Source of the DNA: Halichoerus grypus
Lineage: Eukaryota > Chordata > Mammalia > Carnivora > Phocidae
Direction: 5' to 3'
Length of the DNA: 64,000 bases
Assembly (NCBI RefSeq): GCF_964656455.1
Contig: NC_135725.1
Span: 47,623,688 to 47,687,687 of the forward strand
The position numbers and the translations under genes were made by a program. Below are positions 44,220-55,300 of this stretch, piece by piece (within the stretch, counting starts at the first letter, position 1; every line of letters starts with the position of its first letter). The notes beneath the pieces were generated by a model that saw only the letters and a program-made list of their open reading frames with translations, did no database searches and had not been told where the DNA came from.

Positions 44220-44796
44220 AAAGGAATCAATTAATCTTAGGAAAAAGAGGACTCATGCATTTATGTGATTGTCTTACTTAGAGGATGAAAATACCATAAA
44301 GTAAAGATTGTTAAACCCATTGATGGTTCCAGGAATGCCTGGTTCTTGCATAAGAACAGAAGATTCAAATCCTGGGTCATGTTGGATCCATCTGGCCCAG
44401 TCTGAATGGATCTGTGTCTCCTTGGAAGCAGGGCCTAGAAGCCTGTAAATTTCCTAGACCCATGCTTTGGTTTAAGGTCCTCCATTGGAAGACACTTGCG
44501 TGAGATTTGGAAGGTGGAAGAGAAGGCACCATTACTACTCTGGTGTTAACAAGAGGCCCAGAGTCTTTGGCAGATAGCAGAGCCGAGGTTTTGCCTGTGA
44601 CTTCTAAGGGCCCTCCTGAAATTCACCCATGTGGGCCTGCAGGCCACTGAGATAACCACAGATAACCTTGCTCTTCCATCTAAGAGCTCAACCTTTTCAA
44701 GTTCTTTGTGTTTTCATTGTGTACTACTTCTTATAGCAATGAACTACAAAATTTATTACCCAGTCGTGAAGTATATTTTATTTATTTGCTCTTATT
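44220..44796. other. Unassigned DNA
   Basis: No gene or repeat recognised. Confidence 0.3.
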
Positions 44797-44814
44797 AAAA
44801 ATATTTCAAGGTCC

Positions 44815-44937
44815 TAGGGCACCTGGGTGGCTCAATTTGCTAAGCATTCAACTCTTGATCTCAGCTCAGGTCTTGATCTCAGAGTTGTGAGTTCAAGCCC
44901 CATGTTGGGCTACACAGTGGGCATGGAGCCTACTTAA
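44815..44937 (+). mobile_element. CAN SINE, short form
   Basis: Only the tRNA-related head is present and the TC tract is absent; it goes from CATGGAGCCTACTT directly to an A tail. The exact 18-bp duplication AAAAATATTTCAAGGTCC lies at 44797-44814 and 44938-44955. With the copy at 12180 it is the second short-form insertion. Confidence 0.95.
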
Positions 44938-44955
44938 AAAAATATTTCAAGGTCC

Positions 44956-45181
44956 AGGGCATCTCTGGTATATTAATTAAATGTGTATTCATCTCCCTAT
45001 GCCTTTCATCCTATTATGGATATCGATCATGCTTCAATTGAAGCGTTCTCTTCTTAGATCAGAGAATATAAACAAAACACACAATGTGAATTTTTACTTT
45101 TAAATTTACTTGGCTTTGTCTGAACTTTTTCTGAGCAGAAGGTAAAAGGAGGGAAAGATAGGAATGAGCTGAGTTCTTAAC
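44956..45181. other. Unassigned DNA
   Basis: No feature recognised. Confidence 0.3.
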
Positions 45182-45198
45182 AATAGCACCCAAATTTT

Positions 45199-45256
45199 TA
45201 AATTATTATTATGTTCAATTAGCCAGCTTATAGTACATCATATGTGGAACATAAGG
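45199..45256 (-). mobile_element. 58-bp LINE-1 tail insertion
   Basis: Read on plus: AAATTATTATTATGTTCAATTAGCC ... TATAGTACATCATATG, the reverse complement of a carnivore L1 3' end (compare ATGATGTATTGTATGG at 11235-11313). The 17-bp duplication AATAGCACCCAAATTTT (45182-45198) and AATAGCATCCAAATTTT (45257-45273) differs at one base. Confidence 0.8.
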
Positions 45257-45273
45257 AATAGCATCCAAATTTT

Positions 45274-45834
45274 GAATCACATAGGCTGGAGTAAAGAAGC
45301 AAGATGAGACAATATCATTTCTGTGAGCTAACTTCCTTCCTTCACAAAGATCAGGCTTCATCTCTGTTCCCTCCTGTCTCTTTTATATTTATGTTGTTAT
45401 TTTCATTTTCATTTTCCAAACAGCAAGGGAACTACGCTTAATTTTAGAGACGACTCACTTAAGGCTAGCGCTGTGGGTAAGGGGACTTATTTTGAATAGG
45501 TTAAATGCTAAACTTTGCCATTGTTGGATAAAAATCTAATCAAAGTGAAGTGAATAAAATATCATGGGATTAATACATTTGGCATTGTCAGATACGCTTT
45601 ACTTTTGTGTGTGAAGGGTACTATAACTGCCAGAAATGCTCTGTGAGATTGCGGATGATGCCATTTGATTACTGGACTTCCTTAGAAAGTAAGAGTTTAG
45701 ATGTTCACTGCCCAAACTTCATCATGTCTCCTTCCTTTGCATTGTGTCATGAGATTTTCAGTATAAATCAGAAGTCACAAATTGGAAGCCCAGACCACAG
45801 ACCAAAGTTGGTCTGCAGATTCATCCATCTACTC
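45274..45834. other. Unassigned DNA
   Basis: A plus-strand frame at 45607-45969 (120 codons) begins in unique sequence and ends in L2, so it is not supported as a gene. Confidence 0.35.
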
Positions 45835-46600
45835 ATTAATTCGTTCAAAAGACATTTATCAAGTTTCTATATCCACTATGTGCCCGACTCTGTTCTAGGC
45901 CCTGGGGATATAGCCATGAGCAAAATAACCCAAAATCTCTGTCTTCGAGAAGTTTACATTCCATTGTAGGAAGAAACAGAAAAAAAAGTAAAATAAAATA
46001 TATATTTGTTAGATGATGATAGTGCTTTTTTAGTAAAATCAAACAGTAAAGAGAAATAGAGAGCGTCAGGGGAGAGAGTGTGGGCCCAAATGGGAAGGTC
46101 TCACTGAGAAGGTAGCATTTAAAACAAAATCTGGGGGCACCTGGGTGGCACAGTCAGTTGAGCGTCCCACTCTTGGTTTTAGGTCAGGTTGCAATCTCAG
46201 GGCGTGAGATCAAGCCCCATGTGGGGCTCTGCACTGAGCACAGAGTCTTCTTGAAATTCTCTCTCTTTCTCCCTCTGTCCCTCCCATTCATGCACGCACT
46301 CTCTCTCTCTGATAAATAAATCTTTAAAAATAATTTAAAAAATAAGATAAGGTCTGAAGGAGGTGACTGTGTGAGCTCTGGGGCTGTTTAGGGAGAGGGC
46401 CTTCCAGGTGAGGGAAGTGGTAATGCAAAGTCCTTGAGACTGGAGAGTGCATTGCACATTCAAGGAACAGCCAAAGGGAGTGAGCGAGAGCTGGTGGGAG
46501 GGAGGGAGGGGGAGAGTGGAAGCTATGGGAAGGAGGTCAGAGAGCTGGTGGCTATGGTGAAGACTTGGCAGATGTGTTGTTAGTCTGCCCACTGGGTAAA
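45835..46600 (-). repeat. L2 element split by a SINE
   Basis: In order on plus: TTCGTTCAAAAGACATTTATC, CTCTGTTCTAGGCCCTGGGGATATAGCC, CTTCGAGAAGTTTACATTCCATTG, GGGAAGGTCTCACTGAGAAGGTAGCATTT, then after the SINE CCTTCCAGGTGAGGGAAGTGGTAATGCAAAGTCC and GGTCAGAGAGCTGGTGGC. This is about 550 bp of reverse-complement L2 3' sequence, the longest L2 in the window. Confidence 0.8.
46133..46345 (+). mobile_element. CAN SINE in L2, older type
   Basis: The head is GGGGGCACCTGGGTGGCACAG and the A-box region is TCAGTTGAGCGTCCCACTC. The body is diverged and the B-box region reads GGGCGTGAGATCAAGCCCC. No clean duplication is left. Confidence 0.92.
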
Positions 46601-47350
46601 AAAAAATAGTAGCTGCTAATATTGAAAAGGTAAGATATTTTATATAAACATTTTGCTTTCTAATAACTTTAGAAAAAATATAAGATGTGACAACACTAGA
46701 TGTTCATTAATGACCACATTCTCACATGAGCACTGAGCAGTAGCTGTCCCCCAGTGCAGTCCCAGAGCTCCGCGGTGCCCATATCACCCTCCCCACCCCC
46801 TGCCTTTTCTCACACTTGGCCTGCTCCATTAGTCCTGAAGGGTTTTTTGTTTTACCCCTGTAACTGAAGGGTGAACTTGGCAGTTGACTTACTAAAGCAG
46901 ATGGAATCCCCTTGGAGCTGCCTTGGTCTCTTCCTAGCCAAGTGTGGATAGAATGACTCCAGGCCTTGGGACTCCTGTCCTGGCTGAGTGTCCATGTTGC
47001 TCTATCAACGGTCACAAGCCACCTGTGTTCATGTGTGACCAGAATGACGATCTCAGCACAACAACTAATGTCCAGGTGTCTGCCAACTTGCTCCCAGGAA
47101 GACAGGGGGCGTGGCTCAGCATGCTCTCAACAGTCATTCTGGTTTCACTTTGGGCATTCAGAGCTGCCTTTTGATAGGAGGTGAGCTTGTTTGGTTGTTT
47201 GTTTGCTTTTGTACCCAGAGTTCAATGTTTTTGACAGACAGCTTCGAGGAATAGAGTTTAGCTGTGCATGCAGGTGTGTGATGGTGAGCCAGGAGAGGAG
47301 AGGGGAAAGGGTGACATCCATTATCACATCAAAATAAAGGATGCCAACTC
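46601..47350. other. Unassigned DNA
   Basis: No repeat or gene recognised. A GC-box-like GGGGGCGTGGCTC sits at about 47105. Two overlapping frames (46944-47174, 46966-47184) and one on minus (46722-47015) have no motif. Confidence 0.35.
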
Positions 47351-47368
47351 TTTATTTTCTTTATTTTT

Positions 47369-47651
47369 TTTTTAATTTTTTTTATTGTTATGTTAATCCC
47401 CATACATTACATCATTAGTTTTAGATGTAGTGTTCCATGATTCATTGTTTGTGCACAACACCCAGTGCTCCATGCAGAACGTGCCCTCTTCAATACCCAT
47501 CACCAGGCTAACCCATCCTCCCAACCCCCTCCCCTCTAGAACCCTCAGTTTGTTTTTCAGAGTCCATCGTCTCTCATGGTTCTTCTCCCCCTCCGATTTC
47601 CCCCCCTTCATTCTTCCCCTCCTGCTATATTCTTCTTCTTCTTTTTTTTAT
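47369..47651 (-). mobile_element. 5'-truncated LINE-1 3' UTR
   Basis: On plus it runs from a T-rich tail through GTTATGTTAATCCCCATACATTACATCATTAG, AGTGTTCCATGATTCATTG, CCCAGTGCTCCATGC, CCCATCCTCCCAACCCCCTCCCC and ATCGTCTCTCATGGTTCTTC. The last blocks are the reverse complement of the L1 3' UTR region seen at 34235-34320. The 18-bp T/A-rich duplication TTTATTTTCTTTATTTTT lies at 47351-47368 and 47652-47669. The 81-codon frame at 47430 and the 72-codon frame on minus are artefacts. Confidence 0.88.
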
Positions 47652-47699
47652 TTTATTTTCTTTATTTTTAATTAAAAACTTTTTAAAATTTCAAGTCTT

Positions 47700-49899
47700 G
47701 TCCCTTTTTTTTTTTTTTTAATTCCAGTATAGCTAACAGGAGACTGGCTCTTTGTATGTGTGTTGTACTTGTCCTCTGCTAATTACCAATACCAAGGAAT
47801 TGGTCTGGACTCTGGGAAATCTGTAAGGCTTAAAAATGATCAAAGCTTCTATGTGGACAGTTATCTCTTCATTATAAAATATATCTGCCAATGGGCTAGA
47901 CTCAGAAGCTATTATATTTTAATCTTCCCAATTTTGCCAGCCAAAAGTTAGGGCTGAGTCAGCCAAGTGCTTCCAAAATGAGTTACAGAATGTACATTTA
48001 CTCACGAGAAATGCCATTGTGTACAGCAAACGTGTTCTGGGGCAGTACCAACTTATGCCTAGGACATTTAGGTATTAAGCATTTTTGTTTTTTTTTTTTA
48101 ATTAAAAGAACATGAGTAAGAATGATTTTTATAGCTAACCTGTGCTTAATAAGTCTACATTAAAGGATAGTCTTTTAAATGACAGTTTAGAAAGTTCAAG
48201 TGAAACACTTCAAAGTAAATCTAACCCCAAAACAGGTGAAAAAGAGACATGACCATTTGGTAAATTCTTTAAAATCATGCAGGAAGATAACTGATCCAAC
48301 CCTAAAGCACTAGCTTTGAAACTTCTCCCCTTGAGTGAGGAAAATGAACTTCACTCTAGAGGAGGTCTAACGGGAGTTTGGGGCTTGCTTAGGAATTGCG
48401 GTCTCTCTGGCTTAGTGGGAACTCTAACAGCAAGCATACAGAAATGGTCTCCACAGAGTAAAACATTCAGATAACAGAATCTCTTCGGCATGGAGAGAAA
48501 AAAAGGTAACGCAGCTATGACTGCAATAAAAGTAAGGCGGAGAACTAAATATATAGTGAATTCACACACCATAAAATGTTGACTTGAAAAATGCAGGATA
48601 CATTTGTTCAAATTCAGTGTCAAGTATGTTGATGTCTAGGTTGGCCTTCATGAGGAAGAGACTCGGAGACAGAACTTCTTGTGCTGGCCATTTATCGGAG
48701 GTTTCCTTGGGAGTAACATCAGTGTGAAGCAAGCAGGATTTGGGCAGAAGAAGTTGACCTGTGATTTAGTAGCAATAAAGGTCCTGTGGGGAGCTCTGGA
48801 ACAAAGAAGCAGGAAGCTGGCAATGAATGCCACGGTCATGAACAGGGAATGTTGGTGGTTTCTTCCCTCAAAGCCAGGAGAAGTCATGGCATTAGAAATG
48901 GTGACTCACAGAATCCTTGACTTAACACTATGCAGTGAGTATCGCAGGAGGAAGTGGGTACAGTGCGTCATTTGGAGGCAGAAAACCTAGGATCAGATAG
49001 TGGCTTGGCCATTTATTAGCTGAGGGCAGGGTTAGCTACATAATTTGCAGGGCCAGGTGCAAAAAGGAAGTGCAGAGTCCCTCGTTCAAAAGGAAGGGAA
49101 AAGTGCCATTGGGGGTACTAAAATATAAAGCTTTTTTTTTTCCCTTGGCAGTCTCTCTCTCAACTTGTTATGCTGCTTTTATTTTGTATTTACTGTTGTT
49201 CTAAGCAAAGAAAAATTTAATTTAAATTATTAGTGTGAATTTTGCCATTCATCTTCCTATCGAGCAATACCTCCTTAAAGTGCGAACACAATAATGTTTA
49301 ACTTGTCCACACACCTACGTATTTCGTTCTTACCAGAACAGTGAAAATGTTGCACAACACTAACTCGGCTATTTTATTTTACTTCTTGAAACCCTCAGAT
49401 TCTACGAACACTCTCTCTCTTCAACTTACTGATGAATAACGAATGACTTTAAAGAAAAGCAACCATGGGTTTCCCTCTCTTTCCCTTTCCTTCTATTTTA
49501 GCATGCTACAGGTCGGCTAGTCCAGGGAGCTAACATGAGTGTGGAAGTATGTGATAGAGCGCCTTGGCTTTTTGTGTTTCTTTGAACACCACTGCTTTTT
49601 TTTTTTTTTTTTTCACTCGAAGAAAATTCTGGTTTGAAAAGAAACCTTATTCAGTCATAAATATAACAAACTTGCCTTGTACTTGCTTTGAACTTCCACA
49701 CATACCAGACCAGAGTTTTATGCTCAGGGGTGGCAAGGAACGACATGCATCCCATCTGCTCACACATGTACTCCATCGTCCCTCAGGACTTCAAACACTT
49801 TGTATATTTCTTAGAACACAATTCCTGTATCTCTGAATTCCTTCACTTGGTAATATATGTTCATCCTTAAATTCCAGCTTTGATGCCTCTTAGGGCAAC
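47700..49899. other. Unassigned DNA
   Basis: About 2.2 kb without a firm repeat call. T-runs lie at 47707-47719 and 49597-49613. Frames 48351-48623 (-), 48648-48887 (-) and 48679-48990 (+) are under 105 codons and unsupported. The piece 49020-49100 (TTTGCAGGGCCAGGTGCAAAA ... GTCCCTCGTTCAAAAGG) resembles a common old mammalian repeat I cannot name. Confidence 0.35.
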
Positions 49900-49985
49900 C
49901 AATGGGTATTAAGCACCTCATATTGTGCCAGGTGCGGTGCTAGGGGCTGGAATGCAGTTAGAGACCCTGATCCCCATTCGCAAGA
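49900..49985 (-). repeat. L2 or MIR 3' end fragment
   Basis: TATTAAGCACCTCATATTGTGCCAGGTGCGGTGCTAGGGGCTGGAATGCAG is the reverse-complement end shared by old SINE/LINE families, here L2-like. Confidence 0.5.
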
Positions 49986-50418
49986 CGGGTTAATTATCCC
50001 CCTCCCATGACTTCAGCCTGTTATAGCATGTATCTTATGATATTATATTGCCTGTTTCTACGTCTGCACCTCCCTTAGGCTGTCTACTGCTTGATTTACG
50101 GTGCATAGCCATACTCAATACCTACTGTTGATTGACTGAATGAATACTAGCCATTGTTGGAATGCAAGGTGAACACGTTGGATCAGAAGTGGAAAAGATG
50201 GTCTAGCCAAGAAAAGAGGAATGGGCTGAAAAAATATATGTGGTAATCCTTCGCACTGCTACTGGGATAAATAGTAATAAAAATGTTAACACGTGGTTAA
50301 ATGTTATTTAACCCAGGTACTGTGGCATGACCTTCTTATATTTTATCTACTTGAATATTCTCAACTGTCTTGTGATATGGGAACTATCAATAACACCACT
50401 TTTAAATAGAGGAGGCCG
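49986..50418. other. Unassigned DNA
   Basis: No firm feature. 50280-50410 has MIR-like words (TATTTAACCCAGGTACTGTGGC ... CTCAACTGTCTTGTGATATGGGAACTATC) in reverse orientation, too weak to call. Confidence 0.3.
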
Positions 50419-50606
50419 GGGCACCTGGGTGGCTTAGTCGTTAAGCGTCTGCCTTCGGCTCAGGTCATGATCCCAGGGTCCTGGGATCGAGCCCCGCATC
50501 GGGCTCCCTGCTTCTCCCTCTCCCACTTCCCCTGCTTGTGTTCCCTCTCTAGCTGTCTCTCTCTCTCTGTCAAATAAATAAATAAAATCTTTAAAAAAAA
50601 AAACTT
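50419..50606 (+). mobile_element. CAN SINE with internal deletion
   Basis: A young-type SINE whose middle jumps from GGGCTCCCTG to CTTCTCCCTC; the CTCAGCGGGAAGCCTG segment present in relatives is missing. The gap is bounded by a CCTGCT repeat. The tail runs into a TAAA microsatellite. No clean duplication seen. Confidence 0.94.
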
Positions 50607-50609
50607 TTA

Positions 50610-50644
<35 letters not shown>

Positions 50645-50646
50645 AA
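50607..50646 (+). repeat. (TAAA)n microsatellite
   Basis: About nine TAAA units extend the SINE tail, which itself is made of AAATAAATAAA. SINE tails commonly seed such repeats. Confidence 0.92.
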
Positions 50647-50857
50647 GATAGAGACTACATTAACAAATTAATGTAGTAAATATAAAGCTCCGAACAGTTT
50701 TTAACTTTCAGATGAAAAGCAACTTTAAGGTTTCTATTCTGTCAAAATGCAATATTTTAAATGCTCTTTATGTTCCTTGAAAATTTGAGGCCCTTCTGAA
50801 AAGAATATGAAATTATACTAATTTTTAAATAATATTTTTTTTCCTCAACTCAATTTT

Positions 50858-51012
50858 TTTAAAAGATTTTATTTATTTATTTGAGAGAGAGGAAGCCCAA
50901 GTGGAGGGGAGGGGCCGAGGGAGCCCGCCCGATGCGGGACTCAATCCCAGGAACCTGGGATCATGACCTGAGCTGAAGGCAGATGCTTAACCGACTGAGC
51001 CCCCAGGCACCC
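50858..51012 (-). mobile_element. CAN SINE with internal deletion
   Basis: A minus-strand SINE shortened to about 155 bp; the GAGAAGCAGGCTTCCC ... GAGCAGG part is missing (GGCCGAGGGAGCCCGCCCGATG). The duplication TCCTCAACTCAATTTT (50842-50857) and TTCTCAACTCAGTTTT (51013-51028) shows this is one insertion that later lost its middle or was copied from a deleted source. Confidence 0.94.
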
Positions 51013-51028
51013 TTCTCAACTCAGTTTT

Positions 51029-51779
51029 GACACTGATGACATGTTAGGGAGATTCCCCTAGCTGGAAGTTGATAGTATTGCAAACTTTTTTCATCTGAGC
51101 CAATAATACAAAACCATAATTTTTCTGTTGAAATGTACCTACCAGTAATTATGGCTGTATCATTAATTTATATTGACTCACAGTCCTAAGAATTGGAAGA
51201 TTCTATTGACCTTGAAAAACTATTAAAGCAAAGAAACTAGGTATACTACAAAGCCCAATTTTAATTAATATCTTATTTATTGAGGGAAAATAAGGATGAG
51301 GTTTTGATAGATTGCAGTTTATTCCACATTAAAAAGGAAAGTGAAACCAAGCTTTCCACTTCCATAAAAACTAATTTTCTTTCAAGGAGGAAACCTCTTT
51401 GGTTTGTGTGGTTACCATCGAAATTATATTTAACTATTGAATCACTGTTGTCTTGTAATCCTGAATATGTTTCTATTCAATTCAGGAAAGGCCATTTGAG
51501 TTCAGTAGAACACTTGTGAACGCAGCTGAATTTTAAATGCTGGCTGCATATGAGCACATTTAAAATGTGCTTTATTACTTAGTTTAACTCCTCTGAGTCA
51601 TCAACTACTTAGAAATTAGAGTTAAGTTGTTGAATCAGAACCTAGGTTACAAGGCAAAATCAAATTCACTTATTTAGTGAGTAGAAATGTGAGTGTTCTA
51701 ATGTGATATATGAAATCAAATGTAGTTAGCAATGATTTTGTTTGCTGATTTGGCAATTTAAAGCTTCATTTCCAAGCAT
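51029..51779. other. Unassigned DNA
   Basis: No gene or repeat recognised. Confidence 0.3.
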
Positions 51780-52168
51780 GGCAATTGCATTAGTCTGCTC
51801 AGGCTGCCATAATAAAATACCACAGACTGGGTGGTTTAAACAACAGAAATTTATGGTTTCACAATTCTGGAGGCTGAGAAGTCCAACATCAAGATGCCAG
51901 TCTCTGGTAATTCAGTTTCTGGTGAGAGTTCTTTCCTGGCTTGTAGAAGGCCACTTTCTCCCTGTGTCCTCACATGGTAGTGAGAGAACACTCTGGTGTC
52001 TCTTCCTGTTAGGACACCAGCCCTGTCAGATTAGGGCTCCACTCTTATGACCTCATTTAGTCTTTAGTCCCTCCTCATAGGCCCTATCTCCAAATACAGT
52101 CATGCTGGAGGTAAGGCTTCAACATATGAATTTTAGGGGGACACAAACATTCAGTCCATAACAGCTAT
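51780..52168 (+). repeat. Old interspersed repeat, family not assigned
   Basis: TTAGTCTGCTCAGGCTGCCATAATAAAATACCACAGACTGGGTGG, TCTGGAGGCTGAGAAGTCC, CCCTGTGTCCTCACATGG, CTCTTATGACCTCATTTAG and GAATTTTAGGGGGACACAAACATTCAGTCCATAACAG are words of a repeat seen widely in mammals. I recognise the sequence but not its Repbase name with certainty. The 102-codon frame at 51742-52050 is an artefact of it. Confidence 0.75.
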
Positions 52169-52256
52169 TGTATTAACTTATTAAATTACATATATTTTCT
52201 ACTATTTTATCTAGCTATTGGCCTATTTGAGTTGTTCTCAAATGCATTACACTTAT

Positions 52257-52385
52257 ACCAGTGGTTCTCAATCCTGCTGCACGTTAGAATCATCAGGAGA
52301 GCTTTCAGTGCCTGGGTCCCACTTCCAGGAATTCTGATTTAATTGATTTGAGATAAAGACTGAGCGTCAGTATTTTTGTTGTTGC
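52257..52385 (+). repeat. MER5A-type DNA transposon
   Basis: CCAGTGGTTCTCAATCCTGCTGCACGTTAGAATCATCAGGAGAGC and CTGGGTCCCACTTCCAGGAATTCTGATTTAATTG match the MER5A left half. Confidence 0.8.
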
Positions 52386-52489
52386 TGCTTTTGTTGTTGA
52401 CGATGATGAGCTGCCCATTGGAAAAAAAGTGACTTTATGCTCTGTCTTCAATAATCTATATCTAAAATGTATCAAGCCACCCACTAGAT

Positions 52490-53400
52490 TTTTTTAATTG
52501 AAGTAAATTTACACAGAATGAAATATACAGATCAATAGAAATCAAGGAGTTTGGGGTATACATATATATATCCTCGTAAGTACCATGCCAACCAAGATAT
52601 AAAATATTTTTATCAATGCAGAAATTTTTAGGACTTCCCTTCCAGTGAAACTTCTTCCTCTATAAGTAACCATGGTTCTGGTCTTTTCAACACAGATTAG
52701 TTTTGCCTGTCCTTGAACTTCATATAAGTGGCATCATGCAGTATAGACTCTCTTGTGTCTGTTTCTTTCATTTTGGTAGTTTAGATTCACCTGTATTGTT
52801 GCATTCTCACTCATTCTTTTTCGTTAAGTAGCATTCCATTGTATGAACACATCACTATTTGTATATCCTTTCTCCAATCATGGGAACTTTTGTTTCCAGT
52901 TTCAGGCTATAATGCATAAATTGCTATAAACTTTCTTCTACATGTCTTTTTTGTGAGCACATGTTCTCTTGGGTGTATATCCAGGAGCGGAATTGCTAGA
53001 TCGTAGACTATATGAAGGTTTAGCATCATAAGGAACTGCCAAACACTTTTCCAAATAGTTGTGTCATGTTATAGTCTCGCCAGCAATGCATGAGGGATCC
53101 AGTTGCTCTAAATTCCTTTATTGACTGTCATCATTGCTCTTTAGTTTCTGCCATTTAGTTGGGATAAAATGGTATCATCGTGATTTTCATTTGAATTTAT
53201 CTTTTCATGTGCTTATTAACTATTCAGGCATCTACTCGTGCAATATCTCCTTTTTTGCCCGTTCTTTTAAGACTGGGTTTTTATCTCTTTGTTATTTATT
53301 TATTGCAGGGCTTTTTAATATTTTGGATAAAAGGCCTTTGTGTTGCAAACATTTTTTCCAGGCTTGCCTTTACTTTTCATTTTCTTAATGCTTGTAGAAA
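52490..53400 (-). mobile_element. Old LINE-1 3' fragment
   Basis: On plus it reads the reverse complement of an old L1: TTTAATTGAAGTAAATTTACACAG, CCTTGAACTTCATATAAGTGGCATCATGCAG, GTAGCATTCCATTGTATGAACAC, GGGTGTATATCCAGGAGCGGAATTGCTAGATCG, GGAACTGCCAAACACTTTTCC and GGATAAAAGGCC. Frames 53134-53388 and 53207-53494 are within it. Confidence 0.82.
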
Positions 53401-53708
53401 AACATTCCAGATGCAGCCAGGATTGAGGACTACTGTCTCCCACCATATTTGCAGTAGATGTTCCTTTCCCTTTCTACGGTGTCTCTACATATAAGTTATC
53501 ATTTTTTGACAAATTTGTTTCCTACTTGTTTGTTAATTCAGTAATGTCACCATCATGTTGAATTGGGTGCATTATTTTTAATTGACTATTTTGCCTCAGC
53601 TTTTTGGTACCAGCTAGACTTTAAACTTGAATGAAATATGGCATATTCTAGATGGTGTATACAAGATTGTAGTCCAGTTAATGCTAAATTAACCCAAATG
53701 TGATCACT

Positions 53709-53897
53709 TCTTATTTTTAAATTTTATTTATTTTTTTAGAAGGGGAGGGGCAGAAGGAGAGGGAGAGAGAGAATCTTAAGCAGGCTCTACAAACCCGCTT
53801 GGAGCCCAATGTGGGGCTCAATCTCACAACCCTGGGATCATGACCTGGGCTGAAATCAAGAGTTGGACACTTAACTGACTGAGCCACCTAGGCACCC
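53709..53897 (-). mobile_element. CAN SINE, older type
   Basis: A minus-strand SINE with the head complement CCACCTAGGCACCC at the right end. The 8-bp duplication TGATCACT lies at 53701-53708 and 53898-53905. Confidence 0.93.
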
Positions 53898-53905
53898 TGA
53901 TCACT

Positions 53906-54375
53906 AATGAATGTTTATGATACAAAATTCCGCAAAATCCAGAGTCAACCTTTTCCCTCAGCTGGTCTCACATTTAACCACTACACGTAGATGGTACAAC
54001 AAATACAAATTTGATTCCATTGTCAATTGTCTTCTAGGTATATTATTGCAGAGAAATATATTTAATATAGTATATTAAATAAGACAAACTTATTTAAAAT
54101 ACTCCATTTGACTATTTTCACAATCTTTTTCTGATTTTATGATGATTGGAAATTTCAGAGTAATATATTTTTAATTAGCTTCCTTATATTTTAACATGTT
54201 AGGATGATAGGATATTGAATTCAACGAGGTCATCAGTTTCAAATAATAGAGTCAAATTAAATTTAATGGAAGCTAAGAGTTAAATCCATGCTCATGAGAG
54301 AATGATTTTGGAGATATTATAACTCTCAGTAAAATATTCATCTCATCCTCAGTACTTCTTTTTCTCTCAAACCCC
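53906..54375. other. Unassigned AT-rich DNA
   Basis: No gene or repeat recognised. Confidence 0.3.
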
Positions 54376-54965
54376 TCAGTCTATCTGCCATCAAGCTATG
54401 TCCATGCTCCTTTCAGGATGTCCCTCTAATTTCATTCCCAATGTTCTTCTAGTCCCTCAGTCACTTCTTTCATTATCCCCAATCATTCCTCACCTCAGCT
54501 TTTACAAAAGTAGTCTGACTTCACACTAGGCTGATCCTCTTATAATCATCCTCTGAATCACTACCAAAGTGATCTTCCTCAAATAAAACCTGGTCAAGTG
54601 GCCCTCTAGTAATTGTTCCTCAGGACCCCTCCCATCCCTAGGATAAGACCCCAAACTCCTTGGCATGGCATCCAAGCCCTGTTATGAAACAGTCCTCCAG
54701 ATCTCTGGAACCTCATCTCCCACACTTGGTACCAGATACCCCGCACTCCAGGCATACCACACTCCTACTTTCTTTTCTGTACTTTCACACATGCTGGTAC
54801 TGCCTTCCAGCATCCACTTCCTCTACAATGCTCCCTGACAAGCTTACCTCATTCCAGATGCAACACAAATATTGTCCCCTTGTCAAAGAATTGCCCACTT
54901 CTTGCCTTCCAGTTGTCACCAACAAGAAGATAATGTGTAAAAACACTATGCAGGCTGGTTTCTAT
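54376..54965 (+). repeat. L2 region
   Basis: CCTCAAATAAAACCTGGTCAAGTGGCC, CCTAGGATAAGACCCCAAACTCCTTGGCATGGCATCCAAGCCCTG, GGAACCTCATCTCCCACAC, CACACATGCTGGTACTGCCTTCC and CTTACCTCATTCC follow the L2 order in plus orientation. The 114-codon frame at 54660-55004 is L2-derived. Confidence 0.78.
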
Positions 54966-55009
54966 AACAAATTTCCTTGTAACACATTGAAGATACACAG
55001 TTGATCAAA

Positions 55010-55245
55010 CGAGAAGGTAGTGGTTAAAAGAGTTTGGAGTCAGAGCTGAATTTGAGACCCAATTTCTTGGCCATAAATGTGTCTTTTGGGGAAAGTCCCT
55101 TAAGTTCATTGTCTCATTTTCCTCATTCATCAAGTAAAATTATATGCACCATAAAAGATGGTTGTGAGGATTTAATGAAAATATGTATATAGTGGAGCTC
55201 AGTACATAAAACATAGTAAATTCTCAGTAGACGGTAGCCATTGTC
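55010..55245 (+). repeat. MIR element, nearly complete
   Basis: AGGTAGTGGTTAAAAGAGTTTGGAGTCAGAGC, CATTGTCTCATTTTCCTCATTCATCAAGTAAAATTATATG, GGTTGTGAGGATTTAATGAAAATATG and CATAAAACATAGTAAATTCTCAGTAG span the MIR from head to tail. Confidence 0.82.
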
Positions 55246-55300
55246 ATTTTTATTATTATTGGATTATGAATTAATTAAAGAACATGGATTATGTTCTTTA

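Noticed and set aside
45607..45969. 120-codon frame beginning CEGYYNCQKC
   Set aside because: The first CxxC looked zinc-finger-like, but there is no second pair and the frame runs into reverse-complement L2.
51742..52050. 102-codon frame with Trp/Gly-rich content
   Set aside because: It lies within a widely dispersed old mammalian repeat.
54660..55004. 114-codon frame
   Set aside because: The stretch matches L2 in plus orientation, and the frame is a remnant.
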